Assembly (NCBI GenBank): GCA_023515745.1
Contig: JALECJ010000257.1
Coordinates: 994,687-1,058,686, forward strand
Source: Amoeboaphelidium protococcarum
Taxonomy: Eukaryota > Aphelidiomycota > Aphelidea
Direction of reading: 5' to 3'
Length of the DNA stretch: 64,000 nt
The notes beneath the pieces were generated by a model. That model worked only from the letters and a program-made list of their open reading frames with translations. It had not been told where the DNA came from and searched no databases. Positions 46,308 through 60,394 of the stretch are shown here, in pieces. A program made the position numbers and the translations under genes. How positions within the stretch are numbered: position 1 is the stretch's first letter; each line of letters begins with the position of its first letter.

Positions 46308-47093
46308 ATGTTGAGAATCGCGTCATTTTTTGTATTATCTGCTGCTTTGGTATTTTCTGGTCCTTGCTCTGATCCTAATGATCCTGGATGTTGTCTGCAG
46401 AGTGTGCAAGTGAAGTAGAGTGATGGTTCATTCAAGGCCGTTCCGTTGGGATTTGACGCAAACACGAATCAGTGTACTTATCCTGAAGGCTACGAAAGTG
46501 ATAACGCTAGCAGCTCGACTACTTCCACGTCCACGTCCACGTCTTCATCCACCACAATCTCTACTAGTACAACCTCTGCTAATGACGGCGTGTCTGCTGC
46601 TGGAACTGGCGCTACTACCACAAACATCATCCCTCCAGCACCAACTCAGACCACCACCAGCTCTGACATTATTCCACCAGAACCTACCTCCTTCGTAACC
46701 ACTTCTGCTACTAGCACCGTAACTGTCATTGTGTCGTCTACTGTAAGCACGAGCGATAGCGCTGTCCCAAGTGGAACGCCTTCTGTCATTGTCATCACCA
46801 CTCAGAGCGTCACTACTTCCGTGTTTGCCACTACTATTGTGGTTACACCTCAGGGCGGTGCTGTTGGAAATAACACCGCTGTCACTGTGATCACGCTGCC
46901 TACTGTCACGTCCACCTCCACAAGTACTAGCACTAGCACCAGCACGCGTACCACTACTCAGGGAGTGGCTACTAATGCTGCCGTGTCTAGCGAAGAGAGT
47001 TCATCTTCAGCTACTGGAGCGATGAAAGATTTTGGTTTCACTGGTCTCACTATTGCCGGTGCTATGGGATTCTTTTTGGCTCTTATCAACTGA
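46308..47093 (+). CDS. Ser/Thr-rich secreted protein, probably GPI-anchored
   Basis: 261 residues. Signal peptide at 1-17 (MLRIASFFVLSAALVFSG). A short Cys-containing N-terminal domain (CSDPNDPGCCLQSV; NQCTYPEGYES) is followed by about 160 residues dominated by Ser, Thr and Val with (ST)n runs encoded by ACG/TCC repeats, likely heavily O-mannosylated. The C-terminus ends in a hydrophobic segment (LTIAGAMGFFLALIN) with no charged tail after it, typical of a GPI-attachment signal. Resembles fungal cell-wall mannoproteins in style; no orthologue is recognised. Codon use here is richer in GC and in ACC/GTC than neighbours. Confidence 0.75.
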
Positions 47094-47364
47094 GATCTTA
47101 AGTTAAGAAGTAATTGATCAAAATAATAAATAAAATGCAATCTTACTTAATACCTTTCGTATTTTTTTTTTGAGTTTTGATGTCGTTTCTCTTGCTCGAT
47201 AGGATGAGGTCAGATAGTCATAGCTACTTCAGCGCGTCGCTGTTCAGGGGCTTCGTTCGTGTTGTCTTTAAACTTCAGAGACCGACTCGCCTTTGTTTCG
47301 CTTGACAAAAATTACTTTACATTGAAAGCTGATAAATTTGATATATTTTGATTTCAAAGAAGGA

Positions 47365-48345
47365 ATGACCAAAAGGAAAATGAAAGATTCGGATGATATC
47401 AATCTGAGAAAGTTTTATAAGAATCTAGATGGCGATTAAGGGCGAAGTAATGAAGACGATAATATCATTGCTTCATATTCAGCGATGCTCACTCTAAAAA
47501 ATCAACTCGTTTGCTCCATTTGCACCGACTTTCTTTGTGCTCCGTACACGTTATAATGTGGACATTCATATTGCTATGCCTGTGTAAAGTACTGGTTTCA
47601 AACTTAAATTAATAATTAGGAAGAGAATAATGACGCTGAAAATGAAGAAGTCCCAGTGATAATCAATAATGAATTTACCTGTGCAGAGTGTCGCTGTGTC
47701 ATTGAGCAGCCGCCTGTGAAGTCTAATGCGTTACAGATGGTGATGGATCAACTTATTGATACTCTTTTGAAACCCGCTGATGTTACTGATTATTAGAGGC
47801 GGCTTAATGAGGCTAAGCATATGATTGTGGAGGATGAAAGACTAAACTTATTGAAAACTTGGTTTAATAGGCAGCGAGCGTTACGTGACGAAGAATTGAA
47901 TATAAGGCGATGTGTTGTATGTCTTTGGGAGTTGGAAGGAGACTATTGCGAGAACTGTGACGAGACATACTCTCATAACTCGGATTATGACAACGACGAA
48001 GATGATTTAGAGGATGAATTTGATTAAGACGAACCGTTGTTTGACGAACACGGTAATGATCTAAATTAGTATCTCGACACGGATGAAGATTTAACAGACA
48101 TTGAACTCCGGACAGCTGGTTCTAACGCGCGCAATGTCATTGTCATAAGCGATGATGATGACGACGATGATAATGATTATGAAAGTGACAGTGGTCATTA
48201 ACAAGACGTCTCAGATCATTCAGAGATTAGCACGGTTGTTGATGAGCTCGATAGTGAAGATCAATCTGATGATGGAGATCTTGTTGACATGGAAGCCAGC
48301 GAAGATGATGATCCATCTGACACAGAAGACTCTGAAGATAGCTGA
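47365..48345 (+). CDS. RING-finger protein (probable E3 ubiquitin ligase)
   Basis: 326 residues. A C3HC4 RING lies at about 55-125: CSICTDFLCAPYTLQCGHSY, then CYACVKYWF, and the last pair CAEC after an acidic, Asn-rich insert that lengthens the second loop. A coiled stretch (YQRRLNEAKHMIVEDERLNL) and a second small Cys cluster (CVVCLWELEGDYCENC) follow. The C-terminal 130 residues are almost all Asp/Glu/Ser. RING plus long acidic tail resembles fungal nuclear E3s but I cannot name an orthologue. The Gln in the RING (LQCGH) is TAA, next to a zinc ligand. Confidence 0.8.
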
Positions 48346-48447
48346 GTAATATGTGCAACAAATGATCATAGGCCAATATTCAGATGCGCATAAAGTAAAT
48401 TGATTTGTATTATGCAATATCTGTATTCATTGAATTTTATAAACAAT

Positions 48448-49435
48448 TCATTTCTACTCTTTTAAAACAATACTGCAGTCATTATTACCCATTACAGCAC
48501 TGACCAATTTATTCATTTAGCCCGTGCCTATTGGAATAAGAACCAGCTATGGATCAGTCTTGACTCGCAAAATTTAATAATTACGCGGTACATTGTCTAG
48601 TTCCTGCTCAACGGTACGTTTAATATGACTCACGGCCACGCTTGGCTTAATATGAATGGCTCCGAGTACATTGCTAGGATCAAACTGTTCAGAGTATACC
48701 ACTAATTCGATCGTTTGATCAGCCTTTTTAGTTCCATCTTGAGCATAATTACTACCCACTAAAGGAGGCGAGTTTCGATTACTCTATGCGTAGTACAAGT
48801 GTGACTCTGACTACTAATTGAGCGGCATTGGTGATTGCGAGGGTGTCTGCTACGTTGATTAACTCACAATGTTCTGCAATTCTTATGACATTTGAGGATA
48901 CTTTTTATACGACGGCACAAACTAGTCCTCCGGATTGATGGCATCATCAACATCATGATCACCATGCACACCGGATCTATCACCATCTTCGGACGAAGTG
49001 AATGTTGTCATGTTATCAACTTCATCTCGGACCACTGCCAGTTGAGATGACTGAGCAGTAGATCCGTCACTAAACTTCAACAGCAGCTACTTAATTGACG
49101 CGTTCTTAGCCAAATCTACAGCAGTCTTGCCACTCTCATTCTTGATCAATGGATCTGCGCCATTGTTCAACAATAATTGAGCAACTTGAAGATGTCCTTA
49201 ATATGCCGCCCAGTGTAATGGTGTCCTACATAATCGCGCGTATGATTGCTATACACTGATATTGGTTAATTGATATCGTTTATAAATCTGTAAAAGTTTA
49301 CCATTTATTTACCGCGTTTTGCGCATTAACGTCAACTCCAGTCTAAATTAGATGCTGTGCGGCAGTCAGCGAGCCCAGAGCAGCTGCCTCCGCCAGTAGT
49401 TACTAGTTTCCTTATACTTTTCTGTTATCGGCCAT
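48448..49435 (-). CDS. Ankyrin-repeat protein with a C-terminal beta-rich domain
   Basis: Two exons (49302-49435, 48448-49225), 303 residues; intron 49226-49301 is GTAAAC...TGTAG and splits the Trp codon in NKWTPLHW. Two ankyrin repeats at 9-80 (LAEAAALGSLTAAQHLIQTG; WTPLHWAAYQGHLQVAQLLL; NGADPLIKNESGKTAVDLA). A Ser/Asp/His-rich linker is followed by a separate C-terminal domain (TIELVVYSEQFDPSNVLGAI; VSHIKRTVEQELDNVP; ILRVKTDPQLVLIPI) with strand-helix-strand character, possibly ubiquitin-like. Function unknown; ankyrins suggest a binding adaptor. Confidence 0.75.
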
Positions 49436-49662
49436 AAGATTTTTATTAATTTGCTCTTTTCAGATTAGAAATAAAATTGGTAAGTGATAGAATTCCTGAT
49501 TAAGTAGTCGCGAAAATTATAATATCCAGTCACAAAAATCCGGTCGATTTTTAGTCAAGTGCCATCAACTTATTGGCTCAGCAAGTTCATTCAAATACAA
49601 GAAAAAAATAGAAACTCAGTATAAAGATATTAATAAATTTAATGATATTAAGCGATAAGGTA

Positions 49663-50494
49663 TCAATTAAAAGAGATACCCATGAGAATAGAGTCATCAT
49701 TAACGTGACTAAAGTAACCATCTTTGCGGATCAACTCAAAGCCAAAGTAACGAAGCGCCTTCAAATCTTCCACCTTGGACTTTTTTAAGATAACAATCAG
49801 CTCTGAGCACTTCAGAACATCCTCTGCCACTTCCATCAGATTAACGATAAACAGCTTGGAGAAGGAATGCGAGAATACACCACACAGATCCATATAAGCA
49901 ATATTGTTCACAGTGAACCCACTATGCACAGACTGAGTAGAAGAAGGCAACACCACCAGACGCGATGAAAGACTGAACAGAGCATCCACCTACGCAAACT
50001 TGAGCACATTCTCCACTCCGAATATTGCAATGAATGTAATCAGAGCCTTCTAAGCATCGAACTTGATGTCGAAGATATCCTGCTTCGTCGACTATGCAAG
50101 GACAGGATACTCTGTACTGGCACTCTTCGCAACATCACCCATACTACCAGAGTTTGTTGCCCTTTTTAAAATAATACTTCTCCCTGCGAAGATCGCCTGA
50201 GCGCAGAATTTCACACACCACCTCTGGTGCAGCGTCATCAATGTCAGACTATATGGAGCGATCACTAAACGTCTTCAATGGAGTACATTCTGCACTATAG
50301 CAAATACCACCTGATGGCTAAGCACTAGCAACCAAGCTTCTCATACGACCATTATTGTTAATATTATTGCCAAACCTCCCTAAGTGCTTCTTAGCGTTAA
50401 CCTGTTAATTACCAATATTCGACATTGATGGGGAACTTTCATCAGCTATGAAATCGGAGGAACCATAAAACATCTAAACCATCTAATTCTTCAT
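49663..50494 (-). CDS. OAZ: Ornithine decarboxylase antizyme-like, +1 frameshift at UGA
   Basis: Two overlapping frames. ORF1 runs from ATG 50494 to a TGA at 50137-50135 (119 residues, ends GNKLWQYG). ORF2 continues in the +1 frame from GAT at 50136 to TGA 49663 (157 residues) without its own start near the junction. ORF2's C-terminus resembles antizyme: VNLMEVAEDVLKCSELIVIL, then LKALRYFGFELIRKDGY, comparable with the LLEFAE...VFICF...LRTFSFLGFEIVRPGH core. The junction TAT GGG TGA TGT has the antizyme layout (UGA read with a +1 shift, next codon GAT). Antizymes bind ornithine decarboxylase for proteasomal decay and polyamines drive the shift. A frame error in the sequence is the alternative. 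Confidence 0.72.
50134..50140 (-). promoter_or_regulatory. Candidate +1 programmed frameshift site
   Basis: Minus-strand GGG-TGA-T: after the GGG codon one base (T of TGA) is skipped so GAT becomes the next codon. It lies exactly where ORF1 stops and ORF2 must be entered. Confidence 0.65.
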
Positions 50495-51209
50495 CTTGAG
50501 CGACAGTTGTTAATATTAAGCTAGCAAAGTTGATCGTTTTGATTATATAATTCTAAAAGTGTGAAATGATAATTCTTTTTAGATCTAAAAGGTAACGGTA
50601 TATCTTGTTATTGATCAAAACGCTAACTGCGATACGTTACTACAATTTTCACAAGTTGGTGAGAAAGAGAGAGGGAGGGTCAAAGGCAGCGAGCGATCAA
50701 GATGTTGCTATCGTCAGCGATAACAGTGTGAAGTTCCCATGATCCGCAATCGCACGATTCGATAAGATTCTTTTCACGCGCGCGCTCTCTCTCTCTCTCT
50801 CACTGTGTGTGTGAAAATTCTCCGGCGCCTGCTGGGTGTGTTCTTCTGCATTGCAACAACTAAAGAACCCACATGGCGTTAGATTCTCGTATTTCTTTCC
50901 TCTCCAATTCATGCTTGTGGCTTTCTAGCTTTCACTGATTTGTTGTGAACGATAGGGATTCACGATTGGGTATTTAAACTATTGTTTTAAAAATAGACAT
51001 CCTTAATAAATGCAACGACTTCGTGTACGTTGAATGATTATTATTGTCACGTTCAGATTGCTGTTCCGCTCTCGAGTCTATTTTTATACCGCCATCCTTG
51101 GTTCATATATCTTATCCAACTTCTCTATTCTTATAACTCTATTTTGTGATTATTTTAGATTTTACCAGATAAATAATATCACTCATACATTTCATACACG
51201 TTGAACAGA
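50495..51209. promoter_or_regulatory. Divergent intergenic region with CT repeat
   Basis: 715 bp between antizyme and RasGEF start codons. A GCGCGCG patch followed by a (CT)n and (GT)n microsatellite lies at about 50778-50813. Otherwise AT-rich; no gene seen. Similar GA/CT tracts precede other genes, which suggests promoter use. Confidence 0.4.
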
Positions 51210-53414
51210 ATGCAGTAGACCAAGGATGAAATGATTGCTCAGATTGAAGCTGGTCTGCCGAACGATGTCGCAAGCCTCAAATCGTTCACCATTGAATTGC
51301 TGCTGGCCAACCAATTGTTTCAAGACAGATGCAAGGAGACTATAAGACAGTTGATTGAGGAGAAGCACATCGCCCTTCACAAGTATCGCCTGCTAGAGAA
51401 TGCTGCCGGTATCCGTGATTAGTAGACGGGTGTTAACTTTTTGTCGTAACTTTAGTACCTGCAGCTGGAGAATGAGTAACAGGCTGCCACTATTGCTTAT
51501 CTCAAAATCTAGAATCGCATGTTGGAAGCCTCAGTCACGCAGCAAGAAGATTATTATCGCCGCAACTTGACTGATTTGACTGATTAGCATCAGCAGGAGC
51601 TGAAGATTGTTAATGAGAGATCGGTTGAAGTAGAGGCCAAGTTTATGGAGATGTAGAAGGCTTTTGGTGAGGAGTTGGTGTAATTGCGTCAAGAGAATAC
51701 TGATCTGAAGCTGAAAGTCGGAAGCGGTAAAGGGTCCTCTCTTCCAGCTGCAGACACGCAGTTTCTACTCAGTGTGCAGACTGAGAATAATGCATTGCAG
51801 CAGAGAGTTAAAGAGATGATGGCTGAGAAGTTGTCCCTATCTGAGAGATTGCGGTCCGTTGAGTAGCTGAAGAGCATGCACGAGGCTGAAATCACAAAAT
51901 ACCGTAATGATCTGAACTTGTTGCGCAAGACAATGTAAGAGGCAATGACTAAAGTGTTGTCTGAGGCCAAAACTGAGGCTGATGAGCGCGATGAAGGCTC
52001 TGGCCAGATTGTGTTCATTCGCGGTGAGAATGGAAGTAAGTAGATCAAAGGAGCCACTCCTGAGAAGCTTGTGGAGCGTCTTACTGATCCAAGTACTTTT
52101 GATAGCCAGTTCCAGGCGAGCTTCCTATTGACTTTCAGATCATTTATGGAACCGGCCACTTTCTTGCAACTCCTTGCTAAAAGATTCAAAGACTCTCAAA
52201 GTGCCAATCCTACTATCGCTGCCAATATCCAGTCAAAGTAGGCCACATAATCACCCGTGTAGCTGCGCGTTTGCAACACTGTTAAGAATTGGATTGAAAA
52301 CTATTGGTTCGACTTTCAAGATGACAAGAATTTGCTGGACAAATTGAATGAGTTTATCAATTACGTGAGAACTCATAACGAGAAGCTTGCTAATGTTATC
52401 CGCATGCCTCTGGCTAGAAAGATGAATGGTAAGGAAGAGTCTTTAACTACCACTGTTGTTGTTGCAGAGAAAAAGACTGCTCTACCGCGACCTAAACCCA
52501 TTATTCCTAAAGCTATTGCCAAACGAACATCCAATGCTGCGCAAGATCTGTCCAACACCTCTGTTACGACTCTGTCAAAATACGGAGGAGATCGGCCATC
52601 ATCGAGTGTGGTACCGAATTGGGCTGGCTTCAATTTTGGCAAGTTGCGTCTCAGTGATGTGCGCTCTGAAGACTTGAACTTGAAGCTAACCGACTTGGAG
52701 CCTTTGGAAGTGGCGCGTCAAATGACACTTGTAGAGTTTGAGCTGTTTTCGAACATTAGACCAACCGAGTTTTTGAATCAGGCCTGGATGAAGGCAGATA
52801 AGGAGATCAAGGCACCTAACATCTGTAACATGACTAAATGGTCTAATCACATAACTAGATGGGTGGTCACTGAAATCATATCCATCAAAGACTCTCCAAA
52901 GACTAGAGCTGTCATATTTGAGAGAATGATTATGATTGCACAGCATCTGGAGAAGATGAACAATTTTAATGGTGTAAAAGAGGTGTTGGCGGGTCTGTAG
53001 TCATCGGCCGTGTATCGCTTGAAGAAGACCAGGGAGGCTGTGAACAGTAAATACCTCAAGGTGTTTGATGACTTGGTCAAGTTGACTAGTAGCGAGTTGA
53101 ACTTCAAGAATTTACGTGCCAAGATTCACAATGCCGATCCACCATTGCTTCCCTTTCCAGGTATTTATTAAGGTGATCTGGTCTTTTTGGATGCTTGCAG
53201 TAAAGACAAGTTGGAAAATGGTCTGATTAATTATTCCAAGCACTAGAAGATTGCAAGTTATATTCTAGAGCTTGAAGTCTATCAGCAGACGCCGTACAAC
53301 TTTGAGCCTGTGATTGAAATTACAGACTACATCAGAAATTTCACAACAATGAACGATGATGAGGCCTATAATGACTCTCTTGTGTGTGAACCGCGTGAAC
53401 CAAGTAACAAGTGA
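51210..53414 (+). CDS. Ras guanine-nucleotide exchange factor with N-terminal coiled coil
   Basis: 734 residues. Residues about 20-260 form coiled coils (ELLLANQLFQDRCKETIRQL; VKEMMAEKLSLSERLRSVEQ). A REM/RasGEF-N domain begins near 280 (VFIRGENGSKQIKGATPEKL; FQASFLLTFRSFMEPATFLQ). The catalytic CDC25 domain is near 490-730: LEPLEVARQMTLVEFELFSN, IRPTEFLNQAW, SNHITRWVVTEIISI, NFNGVKEVLAGLQSSAVYRL, PPLLPFPGIYQGDLVFLD. Activates a Ras-family GTPase. The layout is like amoebozoan and early-fungal RasGEFs. Intronless with many TAG/TAA Gln, including in conserved positions. Ends EPSNK before TGA. Confidence 0.94.
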
Positions 53415-53553
53415 TGATGATGATAATGATGCTATGAAGAGTTAGATGACATGTAGAATTTAGAGGCGGCGTAATAAAGTCATAAAATATCGAAAATAGT
53501 ACTCAATTTCCAGTTATACATACATAAGCTTATCATATTCAAACATTGCAAAT

Positions 53554-55065
<1,512 letters not shown>

Positions 55066-55490
55066 AATTTAAGTATTCTGCAGTCCTTAAATCAGTAAAT
55101 TGAAGCGCTTTATTGCACTAAAATAAATTCAATTTGAAAAAGGAAATGGAACGCGTCCAGTATCCATCCATCCATCGGAGAGATCTTCCTTTGTAATGAA
55201 GTTTAATCAATACCCAATACAAGTCGGTCATCTCTATAAATTATTGGAACGTGTGAATTTTGCAACTACTGTGTAACTCTACTTGTATTTTTTCGATTAT
55301 ATAAATTACTTAATTTTGATATTGTAATTAAAGTAATTAATGAAATTGCTATTAATAGGCATAAAACTAATTGTTTCAAGTGTTGATGGCTTATTGAAGG
55401 CACATTCTCTTTTTATTAATTTTACTGACTGACATTCATTCATCCATTTAAGCAGAGACTCTATTTTATCTATATAGCTGTGCCGACAAA
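55066..55490. other. Intergenic, no gene seen
   Basis: 425 bp, AT-rich, between the PHD-JmjC gene and the FHA gene. Minus-strand ORF 55306-55584 overlaps the FHA gene and is a shadow. Presumed divergent promoter. Confidence 0.35.
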
Positions 55491-56511
55491 ATGTCAGAGA
55501 CTGAGAGTATGACCTTGGTGCTGATACCTGAGAATAATAGCTTTCAAGGGAAACGCACGTTGATCTTGAGTTAGCCCGTAACACTGGGCAGATAGTTGGA
55601 CAATCAGGAATCCCAGTCAGCCACGATGATTAGATTTCCATCTAAGGTGGTATCAAGGATGCATTGTAAATTATCGTATGACATTGATAGATTCTATGTT
55701 CAAGACACCAAGAGCTCTAGCGGTACATTCTTGAATGGGTAACGTCTTTCCCCACAGGGTATGGAGAGTCTTCCCACTGAATTGCACGACGGTGACATTA
55801 TTAAGTTGGGTGAAGATTTTAATTAAGGCGGAAGTAAGTTGTTAATTTGAATTTATATAAAACCATATCTAATGACGCATCTATGTAGCATTTCATCAAT
55901 CAATTGTCATGAAAGTAAAATTGCCTGGATAGGAGGATGAAGAAGATCAGGACGAGCCAGCGGAAGAGGAAGCATACGTTGATGTCACTATGGATAACGA
56001 TGTGAGAGCCACTGTAGATGACGAGTTCAACACCATATGGAATAGTCTGGTCGCAGATATAAACAGTCCGCTGAAGAAGCTGAGAAATTCTGTGTAGATA
56101 ACCACCACTGCTGCAACCGTCACTTCCATGGACCAGGTGGCCAATGATTAATTGCGTCGCGTGAGCACTGTCTCTCCGACCAGCCAGTCGATTAGAAACG
56201 ACAACACGGTGACCTTGATAAAGTCGTAGTTGGGCACTACGTAATCATCTATCGCTTCAGATAATAATGTTGTTGACAGATCGCAATCAGACTCTGCCAA
56301 TAAATTGTCATCCGACGCATAGGCGGCAGTCGATTGTGCTGCATTTATAGAGTCTCTGAAATGGGAGAGCCCGGAGTTGAAAGACGCGTTAGTGGACTTG
56401 GCAAAGAAGCAAGACTCTCAGCTGATTGCATTCTACCGCAGTCTGAAGGGATTTCCTAGCTCTTTTATTAATGTCGCGTCTAAATATGTAAAGTACTCAA
56501 AAAAGAAATGA
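55491..56511 (+). CDS. FHA-domain protein
   Basis: Two exons (55491-55833, 55889-56511), 321 residues; intron 55834-55888 is GTAAGT...TGTAG and its removal gives QGGTFHQSIVMKVKLPG. The FHA domain spans about 10-135: VTLGRQLDNQE, FPSKVVSRMHCKL (with the SRxH phospho-binding core), FYVQDTKSSSGTFLNGQRLS and LHDGDIIKLGEDF. The rest is acidic, then helical, ending FINVASKYVKYSKKK. Recognises phosphothreonine. The architecture (FHA near the N-terminus plus helical tail) recalls SLMAP/Far9-like STRIPAK components but lacks a membrane anchor; assignment beyond FHA is open. Confidence 0.88.
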
Positions 56512-56667
56512 GTAAGCGGTAGGTACTGTGTAATGATGATGATGTAGTAATAGTAGTAGTAGTAGTAGTAAACCAATAGAATGATATGATATGATAGTTT
56601 TCTAGCGGTATTCCTTTTATTCTTGATTTTTTATCTTTGTGATGCAACAACACCACTTTAACAGCCG

Positions 56668-56889
56668 ATGAGACCACAAAACGCGTTAAAAGTGGATGAT
56701 GAAGAGGAGACTGATGAGTATGAGCAACGCATAAATGCTTCGGGGTGTGCTGCTTAGAATGAGTAGCTTTAGGAGTGTTATTTGAAGTACAAGGACTGGC
56801 GGAAGTGTTAAGAGGAGATGATGCGATTTAAAGAGTGTTTTGAGATGAATAAGAAGACTATAAGTTAACAGAGGTCAAATGACGCGTGA
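56668..56889 (+). CDS. COA4: Cytochrome c oxidase assembly factor COA4
   Basis: 73 residues with a twin CX9C motif: CAAQNEQLQEC and CQEEMMRFKEC, preceded by TDEYEQRINASG and separated by YLKYKDWRK. This is the COA4/Cmc3 (CHCHD8) pattern: EYDxRIxxTGC...DWRKC. A small intermembrane-space protein imported by Mia40 and needed for complex IV assembly. The first Cys-motif Gln are TAG. The ATG chosen is the nearest upstream of the conserved block; an earlier ATG overlapping the FHA stop (56508) would need an unconventional splice. It lies 157 bp after the FHA gene on the same strand. Confidence 0.88.
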
Positions 56890-56947
56890 TTATTTATTAT
56901 TACATATTTAAGGTGAATGAATTTATATACATACTCATAAAAGGTAT

Positions 56948-57679
56948 TCATATGCCAGATTCTATTCGTCTTAGCTCTCTTTACTTCCATTACTCGTACT
57001 CCTAAAGAGCATAATCATCATCGCCATCGAAATAATCTGTATCATCAGTTCCGCCAAATTATAAATCATCTTCGACTGTTTCTTACTGAACGACTTTGGA
57101 TATAAGAAGGCGCCTAGTTTCCTCCCTCTACTATTCTTACTATAGTGATAGCATTTTTTACTCATTCTCTGTACTTTACTATTTGGAGCTAGTAAGTCGT
57201 TCCTCTTTAGACACGAATCCAATATTTAAATCTACATTACTATCTCTACTTGCGACAGGGTCCAAGCTTCCTAAATCAGCTCCACCTACCACAATATCTT
57301 AATGCAGACTGTATCGCAATTTTTAATGTGTTTGCGCGCCATTTATTGTAGTATGAGACGTGAGTTACTTATCTGGTTGTTATTGCGGTGGTTGAGTATT
57401 CCTACTGCCAGTATTCAATATCTTTTGCATAGCCAGTTCCCTTAACCTCTTACTGCGCTCTTCTGGCGTTTCATCTGCGGTTCTTTCAAGTGAATTATCA
57501 CCGGCGATATGCTCTTCATGGCGCTCTTTATCAACGTCCGCTTATTGCTACTCCACAAGTGCAGGCATCTTATTAGCAATCGCATTATGCTGAGGTGCAA
57601 TACCAGCAAAGTGTCGCTGCGGCTTAATCTATCGAGGAGGTATCAGCTTCTACTGCTTTGACCGCGATTATCTATTCAT
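56948..57679 (-). CDS. MFAP1/Spp381-like splicing protein, C-terminally short
   Basis: 243 residues. N-terminus basic (PPRQIKPQRHFAGIAPQHNA), then a coiled-coil middle (ERLTSSKQQSTENEQKMLSL). The family-specific end is visible: REETRRLLISKVVQQETVED, then TDDTDYFDGDDDYAL and EYEQWKQRELRRI, matching MFAP1's xxDxxEEEYEAWKxRELKRI. Human MFAP1 continues for about 120 residues beyond this point with a conserved C-terminal block; here TGA follows at once after ESGI, which is closer to short yeast Spp381. A tri-snRNP/B-complex spliceosomal protein in relatives. Intronless. Confidence 0.65.
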
Positions 57680-57845
57680 TTTAGTATAAAAGTGTAATAA
57701 TTGAAAACTTCAGTAAAGATATCGCTCTTTAAAGGGAAGACTGATCAGCAGGGCAATTGAGCACTTGAACGCGAAATAAATGTATGGCGTGTCACGATAC
57801 TGCAACGATAGAGACAGACTTTACAATAATTATAACAATCTATAA

Positions 57846-58509
57846 TCATAAAAAGTCATCTTATCGTTTAGGTAATTGATTTCTGGGTACTGAAGGGAGT
57901 TGACTGTACACCTTCTTGGCTGCTTTCGCGGCCATTTTCTTGCGATATTAACTCTCTCGCATGTAGAACAACTTTTAATCCAATATGTACTCCTTAATCT
58001 TCACAGGCTATGGGGCGGGTGTAGGACTTTTATTGTTCTTACCTTTATCTTTCTACAACGACTTGTCCGTCACCTTCTGAGCCTAACTGCTCTTGGTCTC
58101 TGCAGAACTTTTCTACTCTCCATCGTTCACTTCTGCATTTTTACCATCATTATCAGATCCATCTTTACTCTATTACTATGAAAAAGATTACTACTTTTCC
58201 TCTGATATTTTATCCTTCTTTACGGGCGGAGGAGCAGATTTAGCCTAAACAGGCGCAAGAGGTGTTGGTATGAAAGGCTTGCAAAATTGCGTATCTGTAA
58301 GGTGACCCGGACAGACGTAAAAGAAATCAAGATCCTTATGTGTGAACACTGTAGTTGTAAACTTTCCACACACCCAACAAGCTACACAGTCTCGATGATG
58401 ATATCACAAATCAATCTAAGAAACTACTTAAGTGTAATTGATACTTACGACTCTCTCTGGTGGCAGTCTTCACTTCATATTTGTTACCGAATGGAACTGA
58501 TTAAGACAT
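57846..58509 (-). CDS. VFA1: VPS4-associated protein 1-like (Vfa1)
   Basis: Two exons (58449-58509, 57846-58381), 198 residues; intron 58382-58448 is GTAAGT...TGTAG. A zinc-finger-like N-terminus: NKYEVKTATRES, CWVCGKFTTTVF, DLDFFYVCPGHLTDTQFCKP, which matches the Vfa1 family (Cx2C...FYxCxxHL). In yeast Vfa1 binds Vps4 and modulates ESCRT-III disassembly. A low-complexity Lys/Ser/Gln middle is followed by a helical basic end (LFYMREQQYRKKMAAKAAKK) where family members bind the Vps4 MIT domain. A largely fungal family, consistent with a fungus-related organism. Confidence 0.82.
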
Positions 58510-60119
<1,610 letters not shown>

Positions 60120-60394
60120 GTATTATTCTTAAAATTTGAGGATACTAATGACATCATCATTATTATTATGACTATAATTTTGTAAAAATGGAAAATAATT
60201 TGATCATTGCTCTTATTTAATCCACTCTATGCTGTAATTTTTAGGACTTTTACTGTCAGTCTTTAAAAACTTATAACATCGTAGCTAAGTTGAGCTTTTT
60301 TGCAGTTGGATCATCTCGCTCTTCTCTCTTTTAACTCTCTTCTTTATTACTATTTGATTTAGTGAATTTTACCATCAAGAATTATCGCCGTATA

